From CAZRVH01 sp964624905 (GTDB taxonomy: Bacteria; Patescibacteriota; Gracilibacteria; Peribacterales; Peribacteraceae): a stretch of DNA of 64,000 nucleotides. The translations under genes and the position numbers were made by a program. Of this stretch, positions 25,643-34,036 are shown in pieces. Position 1 is the stretch's first letter. Each line of letters opens with the position of its first letter. The stretch spans positions 7,617-71,616 of the forward strand of contig CAZUYK010000006.1 in the NCBI GenBank assembly GCA_964624905.1, written 5' to 3'. The notes below the pieces were generated by a model. That model ran no database searches, had not been told where the DNA came from, and saw nothing but the letters and a program-made list of their open reading frames with translations.

Positions 25643-26599
25643 TCACGGGCATGTCAGTACGAACCTGTCCAGGAGGGCGCGCATTTCCTCCGGTGCTTCG
25701 TCGGTGGCTCGCAGAAGCCCTGTTTTTAAACGCACGTCCGATTCCGCCGCCCAGCGCACGAACGCGTTGATGTCGGACCCCCTGCACTTTTGGACGTAGG
25801 GCAGAAGCGAGCGCAGCGCGAACGGATGCACGCCGGTCTCCTCCGCGATTTCCTTCGAAGACACCACCCCGCTGTCCAACGCGATGCGTACGGCCGCGGT
25901 GTTTTTCAGGAACGACAGGAGGATCGCCCACAATCCGTACGCGTCCCCTCCCCTATCAAGCGTTTTCTTCACGAATGCCGCCGCGTCTTTTTTCCTGCCC
26001 GCGCTCAGCAGGTCCGTCATCTTCCAAACGACGCCTTCGTCCGTCGGAATCGTCATAGCCTCGACGTCCTCCTTCGTGATCGGCTTTCCCCCGGCATGCA
26101 GCGCGAGTTTTTCCACCTCCCGCAGGAGCATTTCCTGGTCCTCGCCCACGAATTCGATCAGAAGATCCCTCGCCTTGGGATCCATTTCCGCGCCGTTCGA
26201 ACGGGCCGCATCCGACACCCACTGGGCGAGCATGGATCCCTTCAGCGGCGCGAATTCCTTTACGTCGGCCTTTGCCAAAAGCTGTTTGACGCCGCCAAGC
26301 CTCTTATCCGGCTTGGGGTCGGTGAACAGGACGATCACCTGTGGATGGATTTGTTCCAACAGAACGTCCACTTCCTCTTTATCGAGCTTGGGAATGCCAT
26401 CGATGACGAACAAACGCTTCTCCGCCAGAAACGGCATCATCGACACTTCGTCCAACAGCGTCCGCAGCGATTGGGATTTGCCGTCCAGGCGTATCATATT
26501 GTCTTCCCCGTGTTTCCTGGTGAATTCCTGGACCCAGCGGGTCTTCTCTTCCTTTAATGCATGATGATTCTCCCCGGTGAAGACGAACACTGCTGCCAT
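25643..26599 (-). CDS. holA: DNA polymerase III delta subunit
   Basis: 318 aa. VFVFTGENHHALKEEKTRWV (degenerate N-terminal nucleotide-binding fold), FLAEKRLFVIDGIPKL, the helical GEDQEMLLREVEKLALHAGG and WAILLSFLKNTAAVRIAL match HolA. It opens the sliding clamp within the clamp-loader complex. TACCAT ends 6 nt before the ATG at 26599, so the longer frame (10 more residues) is not favoured. Confidence 0.92.
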   Translation of the reverse strand: MAAVFVFTGENHHALKEEKTRWVQEFTRKHGEDNMIRLDGKSQSLRTLLDEVSMMPFLAEKRLFVIDGIPKLDKEEVDVLLEQIHPQVIVLFTDPKPDKRLGGVKQLLAKADVKEFAPLKGSMLAQWVSDAARSNGAEMDPKARDLLIEFVGEDQEMLLREVEKLALHAGGKPITKEDVEAMTIPTDEGVVWKMTDLLSAGRKKDAAAFVKKTLDRGGDAYGLWAILLSFLKNTAAVRIALDSGVVSSKEIAEETGVHPFALRSLLPYVQKCRGSDINAFVRWAAESDVRLKTGLLRATDEAPEEMRALLDRFVLTCP

Positions 26600-26736
26600 G
26601 CCCGCATGGTACAGCAATTTGGCTTCCATTTGCCATATTGATTCATTTTTTCATCAGCTTATAACAATACAATCTTAGTTTGCGTCAATGGCAACGGGAT
26701 AGAGGGAAAAGCTGTTTTTTGGTATAATGATGGGAA

Positions 26737-27066
26737 ATGAAAACACACACGAAACACTGGCTCTCGCCGCAGATACTCGTCATCGCGCTGCTTTGCATGA
26801 CCGCTTCCTTCGGTGTCGGGGTGCAGACGACGGGCGACGTGCAGACGATCGACCACACGAACGCAAACGATATCGCCCGCATGCCCGGCGACATGAACGG
26901 CGACGGAACCGTTGATCTCGAAGATGCCATCGAAACCCTCGAAATCGTCCGCGGATACAAGGCCGCAAGCGTCGACCAACTCAAAAACGATCCGACGGAA
27001 GACGGCAATATCACCATCGACGATACGATCAAAATCCTTCGCGAACTTCACACCCGCGCATTATGA
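26737..27066 (+). CDS. Stand-alone dockerin protein with signal peptide
   Basis: 109 aa. An N-terminal signal or anchor segment (about residues 8-30) is followed directly by a type-I-like dockerin. The first calcium loop is GDMNGDGTVDLEDAIETLEI and the second DPTEDGNITIDDTIKILREL, each an F-hand with DxNxDGxxxxxD-type ligands. Nothing else is in the protein, so it is a minimal adaptor. Its stop overlaps the ATG of the cohesin gene (ATGA), so the two are coupled. TATAAT lies 8 nt upstream of the ATG. Confidence 0.87.
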   Translation: MKTHTKHWLSPQILVIALLCMTASFGVGVQTTGDVQTIDHTNANDIARMPGDMNGDGTVDLEDAIETLEIVRGYKAASVDQLKNDPTEDGNITIDDTIKILRELHTRAL

Positions 27067-28352
27067 AACACTTCAATCCCAAGCGTCTCGGCGCTTCCAT
27101 CGCACTCGGTGCGATCATGACGGCGTTTCTGCCCGTCGGTACGGCCGTGGCGGCGGAAGAGCCGCGCTTTGAACTAAGACCGCACTGTTCCGAGGAAGAC
27201 GTAAAGAAAAATGCCTGCAAGACGTTCGCCACGCGTGATGCGCAGAGCTTCCAGACCGATACGCTCAAGATCGGCGATACATTGGACATGGATCTGCTCA
27301 TCAAGAATCCCGGCAACGCCTCCATCGTGCGTTTCCGCGCATGGATGGGATACGATCCGACGGTCTTCTCCGGATCACTGGTACAGATCGATAAGAATTT
27401 CGCAACGCCCGATCCCAAGGAAACGACCTTCTCCGCGAGTGACGGGTACATCAAGGCGGCGGCATCCGCACCGTCCGGCGCCAAGGGTGCCGACATCGTA
27501 GCCGCGCGCATCACGCTGAAAATTCTGAAGGCACCCGTTGCCAACACCGTCATCAGCTTCTATGACGCGACGAAAAAGCTAGACAGCCACACGGCGATCA
27601 TCGTGAAAGCCAGCGACAAGGAACAGAACATCGCGACGGGCGCACAAAGCTACCTGTTCGTACGTTTGCAAGCTGGAACCACGACATCCTCCGCTGCGGT
27701 TTCCAGCATCGCGACAAGTTCGGCGCAGGCCGTATCCAGCGTCTCGTCCGCCGCCCAGGCGACTTCGGGAGCATCGGCTACATCCCTGTCTTCTTCTGTT
27801 TCCTCCGCATCAGTCTCTTCCGGCAGCGGGGCGGCTACCTCGTCCCTGACGAGCGTCCCGAACGTCGCATTCGCCCTGCTGCAAGTGCAGGGAGTACGCG
27901 TCACGACGGAAGGAAGCTCCGCGTTCCTTGCATGGAACCAGCTGAATGCCGGCAATCTTCTCGGTTACAACGTGTACTACGGCACGGTGTCCGGAAAGTA
28001 CATCCAGCGCCGCAGCGTGGATAAGGCGAATACGACGCTGACCATCCGCAGCCTCCCGGCCGGCACGCAGTACTATTTCGCAGTCCGCGGAGTGGATGCT
28101 AATAACAAAGAATCCGACTTCAGCCAGGAAGTGGCCGTGGTCATCGGCAATCCGTCGACATCCACGTCGCCGCTCACCGGTTCGGTGTCCGACCTCGGAC
28201 CCAACGGCAAGACGCCGGGTACGGGTGGCAAAGTGGCCGGTGACACGGGGCCCGCTTCCACCGCACTGCTCTTCATCGCCGTTTCATCCATCGCGGGACT
28301 CGCCCTTGCCTTCCGCAGGCAATTCACCGCCAAGCATATCTCCCTTTCATGA
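27063..28352 (+). CDS. Cohesin-like and FN3 surface protein with C-terminal anchor
   Basis: 429 aa. Signal peptide (ending VAAEE); residues about 35-200 resemble a cohesin domain (LKIGDTLDMDLLIKN, VRFRAWMGYDPTVFSG, SDGYIKAAASA). A Ser/Ala-rich linker of about 70 residues follows, then a fibronectin-III domain (GVRVTTEGSSAFLAWNQ, LPAGTQYYFAVRGVD), and a C-terminal GDTGPAS + membrane helix + RRQ tail that looks like a sorting signal. It is the obvious partner of the dockerin encoded just upstream. Stop and next start overlap as ATGA. Confidence 0.85.
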   Translation: MKHFNPKRLGASIALGAIMTAFLPVGTAVAAEEPRFELRPHCSEEDVKKNACKTFATRDAQSFQTDTLKIGDTLDMDLLIKNPGNASIVRFRAWMGYDPTVFSGSLVQIDKNFATPDPKETTFSASDGYIKAAASAPSGAKGADIVAARITLKILKAPVANTVISFYDATKKLDSHTAIIVKASDKEQNIATGAQSYLFVRLQAGTTTSSAAVSSIATSSAQAVSSVSSAAQATSGASATSLSSSVSSASVSSGSGAATSSLTSVPNVAFALLQVQGVRVTTEGSSAFLAWNQLNAGNLLGYNVYYGTVSGKYIQRRSVDKANTTLTIRSLPAGTQYYFAVRGVDANNKESDFSQEVAVVIGNPSTSTSPLTGSVSDLGPNGKTPGTGGKVAGDTGPASTALLFIAVSSIAGLALAFRRQFTAKHISLS

Positions 28353-29164
28353 CTACCATGCATCCACACTGGCAAGCCACGGAAGATGACGACTCCGTCG
28401 TCGTCCCCGTCGATTCCATGAGCGCGGCGCCCGTACGCGAGGCGGTCATCGAACCGCGCGTGACGGTACGCACTGCCTCCCGCAAGCCGGCGGCAGTTTT
28501 GGGGATACTTTTGGTTCTGGGAATCGGCTACGTGGCCATGGGAGGCGAATTCTCCCTTCCGGGCCAGGTTGCTTCCAATGCGGCTTCCATCGTGCTTACC
28601 AAAGACGGGCCGAACCCTGAATCGTTGAACGTCACGCCCGGAATGACCGTCGAATGGAAGAATGAAGATACCATCCCCCACGTCTTGTCCTTTGACGGCC
28701 TCAGCTCGGGAGGAAAGCCCCTCGAAACGTCGCCCATCTTCCCGGGATCAACCTCGAAAATGCTCATCCCCGCCACCGCGAAGGCCGGAACGTACGGATA
28801 CATCTCGAAGACATCGGACATTTCCGGCGAGATCGTGATCGCGACGGCTTCCAAGAGTTCTTCCTCCGCCCCCAAGCTACCTGCGGTCTCCGCGGAACTG
28901 CCCTCCTCCGCATCGTCCGCGGTGGAGTTCCCCCCTTCGTCTTCCGCTCCCGCATTGCCCGCCTCCGCCCTTGTTCCCGTGAACATGCATACGGTCGGCA
29001 ACCCGAACCAAAAACCCGTGGAACCGATGCATGCGGGCGCGCCGCTGGTGCCTGTTACCCAGCACAAGCCGCTGACGAACACGGCATCGGGACCCGCGAA
29101 CTGGGTACTGATCGGACTCACGACGTTGGTCGTGCTTGTCGCGACGCGCAGGGCGTTTCGATAA
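28349..29164 (+). CDS. Cupredoxin-like membrane-anchored surface protein
   Basis: 271 aa. Cytoplasmic N-terminus, one membrane helix (AVLGILLVLGIGYVAMG), then a plastocyanin/azurin-like domain with LNVTPGMTVEWKNEDTIPHV and a C-terminal GTYGYIS strand. The first His ligand (PHV) is visible, but the usual Cys-x-x-x-x-His-Met cluster is not, so copper binding is uncertain. A Ser/Pro-rich linker leads to a second tail SGPAN + membrane helix + RRAFR, resembling the cohesin protein's tail. Third gene of the coupled operon. Confidence 0.82.
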   Translation: MTTMHPHWQATEDDDSVVVPVDSMSAAPVREAVIEPRVTVRTASRKPAAVLGILLVLGIGYVAMGGEFSLPGQVASNAASIVLTKDGPNPESLNVTPGMTVEWKNEDTIPHVLSFDGLSSGGKPLETSPIFPGSTSKMLIPATAKAGTYGYISKTSDISGEIVIATASKSSSSAPKLPAVSAELPSSASSAVEFPPSSSAPALPASALVPVNMHTVGNPNQKPVEPMHAGAPLVPVTQHKPLTNTASGPANWVLIGLTTLVVLVATRRAFR

Positions 29165-29224
29165 GTGACTTTTACCGCTGGTTCTTTGAGCCTTTCGGTA
29201 TTTGACATATATTATTAATATTAC

Positions 29225-29252
29225 TTGATAATACTTTAGGAGCATGTATAAT
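29225..29252 (+). promoter_or_regulatory. Promoter of csrA
   Basis: TTGATA (29225-29230), 16-nt spacer, TATAAT (29247-29252). A TTGACA at 29202 in the very AT-rich upstream DNA may be an alternative -35. Predicted transcription start is near 29259, giving a leader of about 75 nt. Confidence 0.75.
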
Positions 29253-29260
29253 CATCCTAT

Positions 29261-29330
29261 CTTTCCGAGCGATTGAGCGGATCACGAAGGTCCGCATGGA
29301 ATCGGAAAGTCACACACTTCCAAGAGGTGT
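29261..29330 (+). promoter_or_regulatory. Structured csrA leader with a hairpin over the ribosome binding site
   Basis: CTTTCCGA (29261-29268) pairs with TCGGAAAG (29302-29309), enclosing GCGGA / TCCGC (29277-29295). A second hairpin, ACACTT-CCAAG-AGGTGT (29314-29330), contains the ribosome binding site. ACGGA, a match to the CsrA target core ANGGA, overlaps the start codon, and GGA also occurs in the first structure. The layout suggests translational autoregulation. Confidence 0.55.
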
Positions 29331-29334
29331 ACGG

Positions 29335-29595
29335 ATGTTGGTTCTTTCTCGTAAACGTGGCGAACAGATCCGTATCGGCGACGACATCGTGGTAACGGTG
29401 CAGCGCCTGAAGGGAAATCGCGTCACTATTGGCATCGATGCTCCGCCGGAATGCAAAATCAAGCGGGGCGAGCTCGATGATCCCATCGGCCCGCCGGGAG
29501 GCGCGCCTCCGCAGGCGAGTCCCGTACTCCCCGCAGCGAAAAGATCGCAAAAGCCTTCCCGCGTTCACAACCATGAACGCCGGGCAGCATCCTAA
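29335..29595 (+). CDS. csrA: Carbon storage regulator CsrA
   Basis: 86 aa; the first 48 residues (MLVLSRKRGEQIRIGDDIVV.., GNRVTIGIDAP) are classical CsrA, while the last about 35 are a Pro-rich basic extension not found in short CsrA proteins. The dimer binds GGA motifs in mRNA leaders and controls translation. The start at 29335 is fixed by the conserved MLVLSRK and by AGAGGTG upstream. Such a regulator fits the genes here with long leaders; leaderless mRNAs would escape it. Confidence 0.95.
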   Translation: MLVLSRKRGEQIRIGDDIVVTVQRLKGNRVTIGIDAPPECKIKRGELDDPIGPPGGAPPQASPVLPAAKRSQKPSRVHNHERRAAS

Positions 29596-29632
29596 AAACA
29601 ATGGACCGAGGCAGACTCTGCTTCGGATCCGG

Positions 29633-29658
29633 CCGGCACCCTCGGGTGCCGGTTTTTT
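29633..29658 (+). terminator. Terminator of csrA
   Basis: CCGGCACC / GGTGCCGG perfect stem with a CTCG loop followed by six T. It slightly overlaps the stop of the convergent gene. Confidence 0.92.
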
Positions 29659-30214
29659 ACATGCCTTGGGTCGCCACGCACTCCCCGCGTACGCAGGATA
29701 CCGTCATGCGAGCGCACATCGCGCACGCGAGAGGGCTTCCTTCCTGCTGCCTGCAGGCCGCGTAGTCCTGCGCGGCTGCCAGCACTCCCGACCCGGCCGA
29801 CGCCGTGATCGCGGTGCCGCACGTTACGAAGGGGCAGCTGAAAACGAAAAGCGAGCAATCGGCATCCGTATCGCATGACCGCGAACCGGCAACGGCGGCG
29901 TCATAGGCGTCCTTTCGTTGCTCACAGGATGCAACGGCACTGCTTCCGGCTGAAGAAGCGTATCCCCCGTGCGTGAGGCAGGGATCCGCGAAGAAGTTAA
30001 TCACGTGTCCGTCGGATGTGCAGGACGCAATGACAGTACCGTCCGCGCAACGATACGGCGCGCATTCATTGGCAGCGGACGCATGCGACGATACGGATGA
30101 TGCGTCATCTTCGATCAATGGCACGCGGTCTTCGCCCAGCCCCTGCAACATCATCGCGGCCACCGCCACGAACGATACCGCCAGGACGGATGCTACGATG
30201 GATTTCGCTGACAT
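29657..30214 (-). CDS. Secreted cysteine-rich protein, 185 aa
   Basis: N-terminal membrane/signal segment (about residues 5-24), a Ser/Ala spacer, then a domain with twelve cysteines including ECAPYRCADGT, CDTDADCSLFVFSCPF, CAMCARM and CVRGECV. It is probably disulfide-rich and extracellular. No family recognised; the CDTDADC segment resembles short calcium-loop or eukaryote-like Cys-rich repeats. Likely in an operon behind the SLH-CAP gene, with the very short frame at 30216 in between. Confidence 0.75.
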   Translation of the reverse strand: MSAKSIVASVLAVSFVAVAAMMLQGLGEDRVPLIEDDASSVSSHASAANECAPYRCADGTVIASCTSDGHVINFFADPCLTHGGYASSAGSSAVASCEQRKDAYDAAVAGSRSCDTDADCSLFVFSCPFVTCGTAITASAGSGVLAAAQDYAACRQQEGSPLACAMCARMTVSCVRGECVATQGM

Positions 30215-30215
30215 A

Positions 30216-30284
30216 TCACAACACGGTAAGGATCAATGCGAAGGATACGCCGGTAATGAAGGTGATGAAAGATTTCGTCTGCAT
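30216..30284 (-). CDS. Possible 22-aa membrane peptide
   Basis: A 22-codon frame, MQTKSFITFITGVSFALILT plus two residues, whose stop is 1 nt before the ATG of the Cys-rich protein. Hydrophobicity and tight spacing suggest a translated, coupling peptide. There is no ribosome binding site, and chance cannot be excluded. Confidence 0.3.
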   Translation of the reverse strand: MQTKSFITFITGVSFALILTVL

Positions 30285-30336
30285 AGAAAGCGGGATGGCA
30301 TCTATGAAGACGGTGAAACCTCGGAATTCTGTCAGA

Positions 30337-31485
30337 TCAGCGGCATATAGGATCCGGATCGCTCGTGATCTGCGTGCCGTAATGGACCGTAAGGTAATAT
30401 TTGCCGCTTCCGTCGACCGTTACGCCCATGCCCATGCCCCCATACGACGGATTGACTATGCTTTTGTAATGAGGCGCGCTTGCCTTCCCCTTCTCGCTCA
30501 TGAAGAAATCGAAGGTCGAGCGGACGGCGTTGATCATGTCGCCCGTACAATCTTCCTTCTTGCAGCGGTACATCCCCCAGCCGATATTCTCGGTATACGT
30601 GGAACCTTTCACGTTCTTGAAGTCGAGCCCCAGGGACGAGAACCAGTTACCCACCATCTTGTAATCGTAATACGCGGTTTGCCCGTCGCGTTTGTGATTG
30701 ATAGTTCCGAGCCTGCGGGCCCTGTCGGACCATATCCATGCGGTGCGGATAAGCTGCCTGTCGGTTTTGTACGGGGCCAGACCTTCCTGTGCTCGTGCTT
30801 CGTTGACCCAACCGAGCCAGACACGTTGCACTTCCTGCATGTCGACTTTGGAAATCTTCTCCTCTTCAAATGAACTGCACTGCGCATCCAGGATCTTCTC
30901 CACGTTCACGGCGCCTCGGTCCGTCACGTCGTTCTGCAGCCTCCACAGCATCTCCGCCACCTGCACCCGGGTAAGGCGCATGAAGGCGGCTTGGACATCG
31001 TTCGGGATCGCGTTCTTGGATGCCAACGCACGGATCGCGCCTTCATACCATACGGATGTTTCCTTCGGTTTGATGCCGTACGCGCGCGTCAGCATCACCG
31101 ACGCATCGGCCAATGTCACGTTGTCGGACGGATGGAAAAGACCGTCTTTTCCCCCTTGTACGATCTTCTCCTGCATGGCCAGGCAAACAGGTTGGTAGAA
31201 CCAATCCTTCTTTTTGACGTCCCCGGGAACCTTGCATGAGCGGTTATCGGAAGGATCACGCAGCGTAATGAGGATCTTTACGAACTCCGCGCGCGTGATG
31301 GTGCGATCCGGTTTGAAACTCCCGTCCTTGTATCCGTTCACCACGCCCTTCTCTTTCAGAAAAACGATCGCTGGAACATTTTCGTGAGCCGCGGGGATAT
31401 CGGAGAAAACGCCGGTTGCCGCGAAGGCGTACGCGGGCGCGAGCAACAGCGATGCGGCGGACAAGAAATGTCGTACGTAGGGCAC
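30337..31485 (-). CDS. SLH-domain protein with CAP (SCP/PR1-like) domain
   Basis: 382 aa from a GTG start. Signal peptide ending AYAFAAT; two to three SLH units (GVVNGYKDGSFKPDRTITRA, GGKDGLFHPSDNVTLADASV, LTRVQVAEMLWRLQ) in residues 25-180. The C-terminal CAP domain has WVNEARAQEGLAPYKTD, YTENIGWG and HYKSIVNPSYGGMGMGV. CAP proteins act extracellularly; SLH units would hold it on the wall. TAGCAT ends 6 nt before the GTG, so a leaderless start is likely. Confidence 0.9.
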   Translation of the reverse strand: MPYVRHFLSAASLLLAPAYAFAATGVFSDIPAAHENVPAIVFLKEKGVVNGYKDGSFKPDRTITRAEFVKILITLRDPSDNRSCKVPGDVKKKDWFYQPVCLAMQEKIVQGGKDGLFHPSDNVTLADASVMLTRAYGIKPKETSVWYEGAIRALASKNAIPNDVQAAFMRLTRVQVAEMLWRLQNDVTDRGAVNVEKILDAQCSSFEEEKISKVDMQEVQRVWLGWVNEARAQEGLAPYKTDRQLIRTAWIWSDRARRLGTINHKRDGQTAYYDYKMVGNWFSSLGLDFKNVKGSTYTENIGWGMYRCKKEDCTGDMINAVRSTFDFFMSEKGKASAPHYKSIVNPSYGGMGMGVTVDGSGKYYLTVHYGTQITSDPDPICR

Positions 31486-31586
31486 TTGCCGATGCTACAG
31501 ATACGCGTACGGAATGCCAGGTTTTTCTTTTTGTTTTCGCCGTTTGCCAGCGGGCGGCGGCCCAAGCAAGGAACCTCCACTGGTCC

Positions 31587-31847
31587 TCAGCGGATGGACG
31601 CGAAGGACGTCTTCGTCGTCACGCGGCAGCCCAGCGTCTGCAGCTGGGTCTGGAACTTCCGTACACCCAAACTACGCATGGAGGTAGGCAGGTAGATATG
31701 GACGTTCGCCCTGTTGGGATAGCTGCGGACCCACTGGAGTAAATTTGACATTTCCTCTACGGGTAGCGACGTATTCGCACTGCTCACGACCGTGGAGAAG
31801 TCGATGACGAGTTCCTGAGGACGGATGATGGATGAAGTAACTTGCAT
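31587..31847 (-). CDS. Hypothetical protein, 86 aa
   Basis: Small soluble alpha/beta-looking protein (SSIIRPQELVIDFSTVVSSA, NLLQWVRSYPNRANVHIYLP) without a recognised family. TACACT ends 7 nt before the ATG at 31847, so I reject the longer frame, whose extra 49 residues look non-coding. Confidence 0.7.
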   Translation of the reverse strand: MQVTSSIIRPQELVIDFSTVVSSANTSLPVEEMSNLLQWVRSYPNRANVHIYLPTSMRSLGVRKFQTQLQTLGCRVTTKTSFASIR

Positions 31848-32018
31848 GCACCTAAGTGTACTCACGTACACCTTCCATTTCAAGTGTTTTCCGGACGAAT
31901 GATGGAATAAAAAGTGATTCGGTTTTCTCGCGTTGCTGCTGCGGAAATTTTTTTGCGATCGAAAAATCGCAACGTACGCCGCGCGGATTTTCATCGCGTG
32001 TGCAAGGCGTAGATTTTT

Positions 32019-32618
32019 TCAGCGGATGGAAAACAGATACCTGCGGTGGTAGATCCTCTGAACGATCTGACTCGAAACGACTGCCAACGCGACGATGACT
32101 GCGTACGCCCCCAGAATGTGCTGGTGTTCGACCCACGCCGGCAGCATGCGCTTCAGCATGGACAGGAAGAATACGAAGTACCACGATGAAAACGACACCG
32201 CGCCCATCGCGAATGCGAGTCCTCGCAGGCGGTGGATGACATGCTTCGAACCGAACTCTTTCTTCAGGAAGGAAATATGGATCATGCGCGGCGCGACGTA
32301 CGCGTGCATCAGAACGCCGTTGATTGTCAGCACTGCGACGATCACGGTCTTGCTGAAAAACGCGGGGGATACGCTGTACGTTGGGATATTCGAAAGGTAG
32401 ATACAGAAACCCGTCGCATACAAAAGGAACATCGCTCCCAAAATCACGTTCGAAAGGATGCCCATCACCTCCGTTTCCTTCTTCGAAATTTTAAAATCCT
32501 TCAAAAAACTGAAGAACAGGAGATCGGCAACGGTCGCCCCGCCCATGCCTATGACCACGCTGAGAATGTGAAAGGTAAGGAACAGACGCTGGTATTCGGC
32601 GAAAAAATCCATGGACAT
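32019..32618 (-). CDS. Polytopic membrane protein, 199 aa
   Basis: Five to six hydrophobic segments with conserved-looking His in the membrane part (LTFHILSVVIGMGGATVADLL, TINGVLMHAYVAPRMI). The layout recalls small integral membrane families of the CopD/DUF2214 kind, with paired His possibly binding a metal or haem, but I cannot assign a family. TACCAT ends 6 nt before the ATG. Confidence 0.75.
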   Translation of the reverse strand: MSMDFFAEYQRLFLTFHILSVVIGMGGATVADLLFFSFLKDFKISKKETEVMGILSNVILGAMFLLYATGFCIYLSNIPTYSVSPAFFSKTVIVAVLTINGVLMHAYVAPRMIHISFLKKEFGSKHVIHRLRGLAFAMGAVSFSSWYFVFFLSMLKRMLPAWVEHQHILGAYAVIVALAVVSSQIVQRIYHRRYLFSIR

Positions 32619-32680
32619 GAAGCGATGGTATCAATCATCTCGACCCGTGCGCAAAAAGTTTACGTTGATGATTTTAATAA

Positions 32681-32766
32681 TGGTGGGCCGGGAAGGACTC
32701 GAACCTTCGAAGGCATAAGCCACCTGATTTACAGTCAGGCCCGTTTGACCGCTTCGGTACCGACCC
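32681..32766 (-). tRNA. tRNA-Tyr (anticodon GTA)
   Basis: Minus strand: acceptor GGGTCGG / CCGGCCC (one G-U), D arm beginning CCGAAGC, anticodon loop with CTGTAAA (GTA), long variable arm, T arm GAAGG-TTCGAGT-CCTTC, discriminator A and encoded CCA. A TATAAT lies about 15 nt upstream. Confidence 0.95.
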
Positions 32767-32902
32767 ACGATATACTCTATTATAGCGTAAAAGAGCTGTT
32801 TTGGCTCGCGCAGTGTAGGGGAAGAATTGTGTACCATCAATAGATTCATCAAAACGCTCCATATGCTTCCATAGAGCTAAAAATTGCATATAATCGGAGG
32901 CT

Positions 32903-34033
32903 ATGGAGAACGCCACTCCTTCCAAAAGCGAAAGGCTGGTCCGAACGGTGCTCAAGGCAGCGGATATAGAACTGAATGGAAACCGCCCCTGGGACATCCG
33001 CGTCCATGACAAGAGAACCTTCGACAGGATCGTCTCGCAAGGGTCGTTGGGGTTGGGCGAAGCGTACATGGACGGATGGTGGGATTGCGACCAATTGGAC
33101 GAATTCTTCAACCGCATCGTACGCACCGAGGCTTATAAAAAGATGCCGATGAACTTCGAGACGCTGCGCACCTACCTCGCCGCCGTCTTCTTCAACCTTC
33201 AAAACAAGATGCGCTCGAAGCGCGTGGGGAAGGAACACTACGACCTGGGAAACGATTTTTACCAAGCCATGCTGGACCCGTACATGCAGTATTCCTGCGC
33301 GTACTTCAAGGATACCGATGACCTGGCGACCGCCGAGCGCCACAAGATGGAACTGATCTGCAAAAAGCTGCAGCTGAAAAAAGGCGAAAAGGTCCTGGAT
33401 ATCGGATGCGGCTGGGGAGGACTGGCGAAGTTCATGGCGGAACACTACGAAGTGGAAGTGACGGGCATCACGATCTCGCAGGAACAGGCGAAACTTGCCC
33501 AGGACTTCTGCAAGGGATACCCCGTGAAGGTGCTGGCGATGGACTACCGAGACATGAGCGAAACGTTCGACAAGATCGTGTCCGTCGGCATGTTCGAACA
33601 CGTGGGATACAAGAACTACCGCGTCTACATGGAAACGGCGGCGCGCTGCCTGAAGGACGACGGCATCTTCCTGCTGCACACCATCGGACAGGCGGAATCC
33701 ATCAAGACCTCGGACCCGTGGTTCGACAAATACATCTTCCCGGGCGGCATGCTGCCGTCCATGCAGCAGATCACTCGTGCCGCGGAGCGATTGTTCGTCA
33801 TCGAGGATTGGCATAATTTCGGCGCATACTACGAGAAGACGCTCCTTGGTTGGTACGCGAACTACAGGGCCGCATGGCCGCGTTTCCGCCAGCGCTACGG
33901 CGACCGCTTCGGCCGCATGTGGGATTACTACCTCCTCAGCTGCGCCGGCGGCTTCCGCGCGCGCGGCATGCAACTGTGGCAGATAGTGCTGACGAAAAAG
34001 GGTATGATCGGGGGGTATTCATCCGTCCGATAA
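32903..34033 (+). CDS. cfa: Cyclopropane-fatty-acid-phospholipid synthase family methyltransferase
   Basis: 376 aa, usual Cfa length. SAM-binding motif VLDIGCGWGGLAKFMAEHY, then GITISQEQAKLAQ and DYRDMSETFDKIVSVGMFEHVG; the GKEHYDLGNDFY segment precedes the catalytic fold as in Cfa. It would methylate double bonds of membrane lipid acyl chains. TATAAT is followed by CGGAGGCT before the ATG, so both -10 and a ribosome binding site are strong. First of three coupled genes. Confidence 0.95.
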   Translation: MENATPSKSERLVRTVLKAADIELNGNRPWDIRVHDKRTFDRIVSQGSLGLGEAYMDGWWDCDQLDEFFNRIVRTEAYKKMPMNFETLRTYLAAVFFNLQNKMRSKRVGKEHYDLGNDFYQAMLDPYMQYSCAYFKDTDDLATAERHKMELICKKLQLKKGEKVLDIGCGWGGLAKFMAEHYEVEVTGITISQEQAKLAQDFCKGYPVKVLAMDYRDMSETFDKIVSVGMFEHVGYKNYRVYMETAARCLKDDGIFLLHTIGQAESIKTSDPWFDKYIFPGGMLPSMQQITRAAERLFVIEDWHNFGAYYEKTLLGWYANYRAAWPRFRQRYGDRFGRMWDYYLLSCAGGFRARGMQLWQIVLTKKGMIGGYSSVR

Positions 34034-34036
34034 CCC

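Noticed and set aside
32849..33973. Long minus-strand frame opposite cfa
   Set aside because: The plus-strand frame has clear SAM-binding and Cfa motifs; the antisense product is His/Val/Arg-rich shadow sequence.
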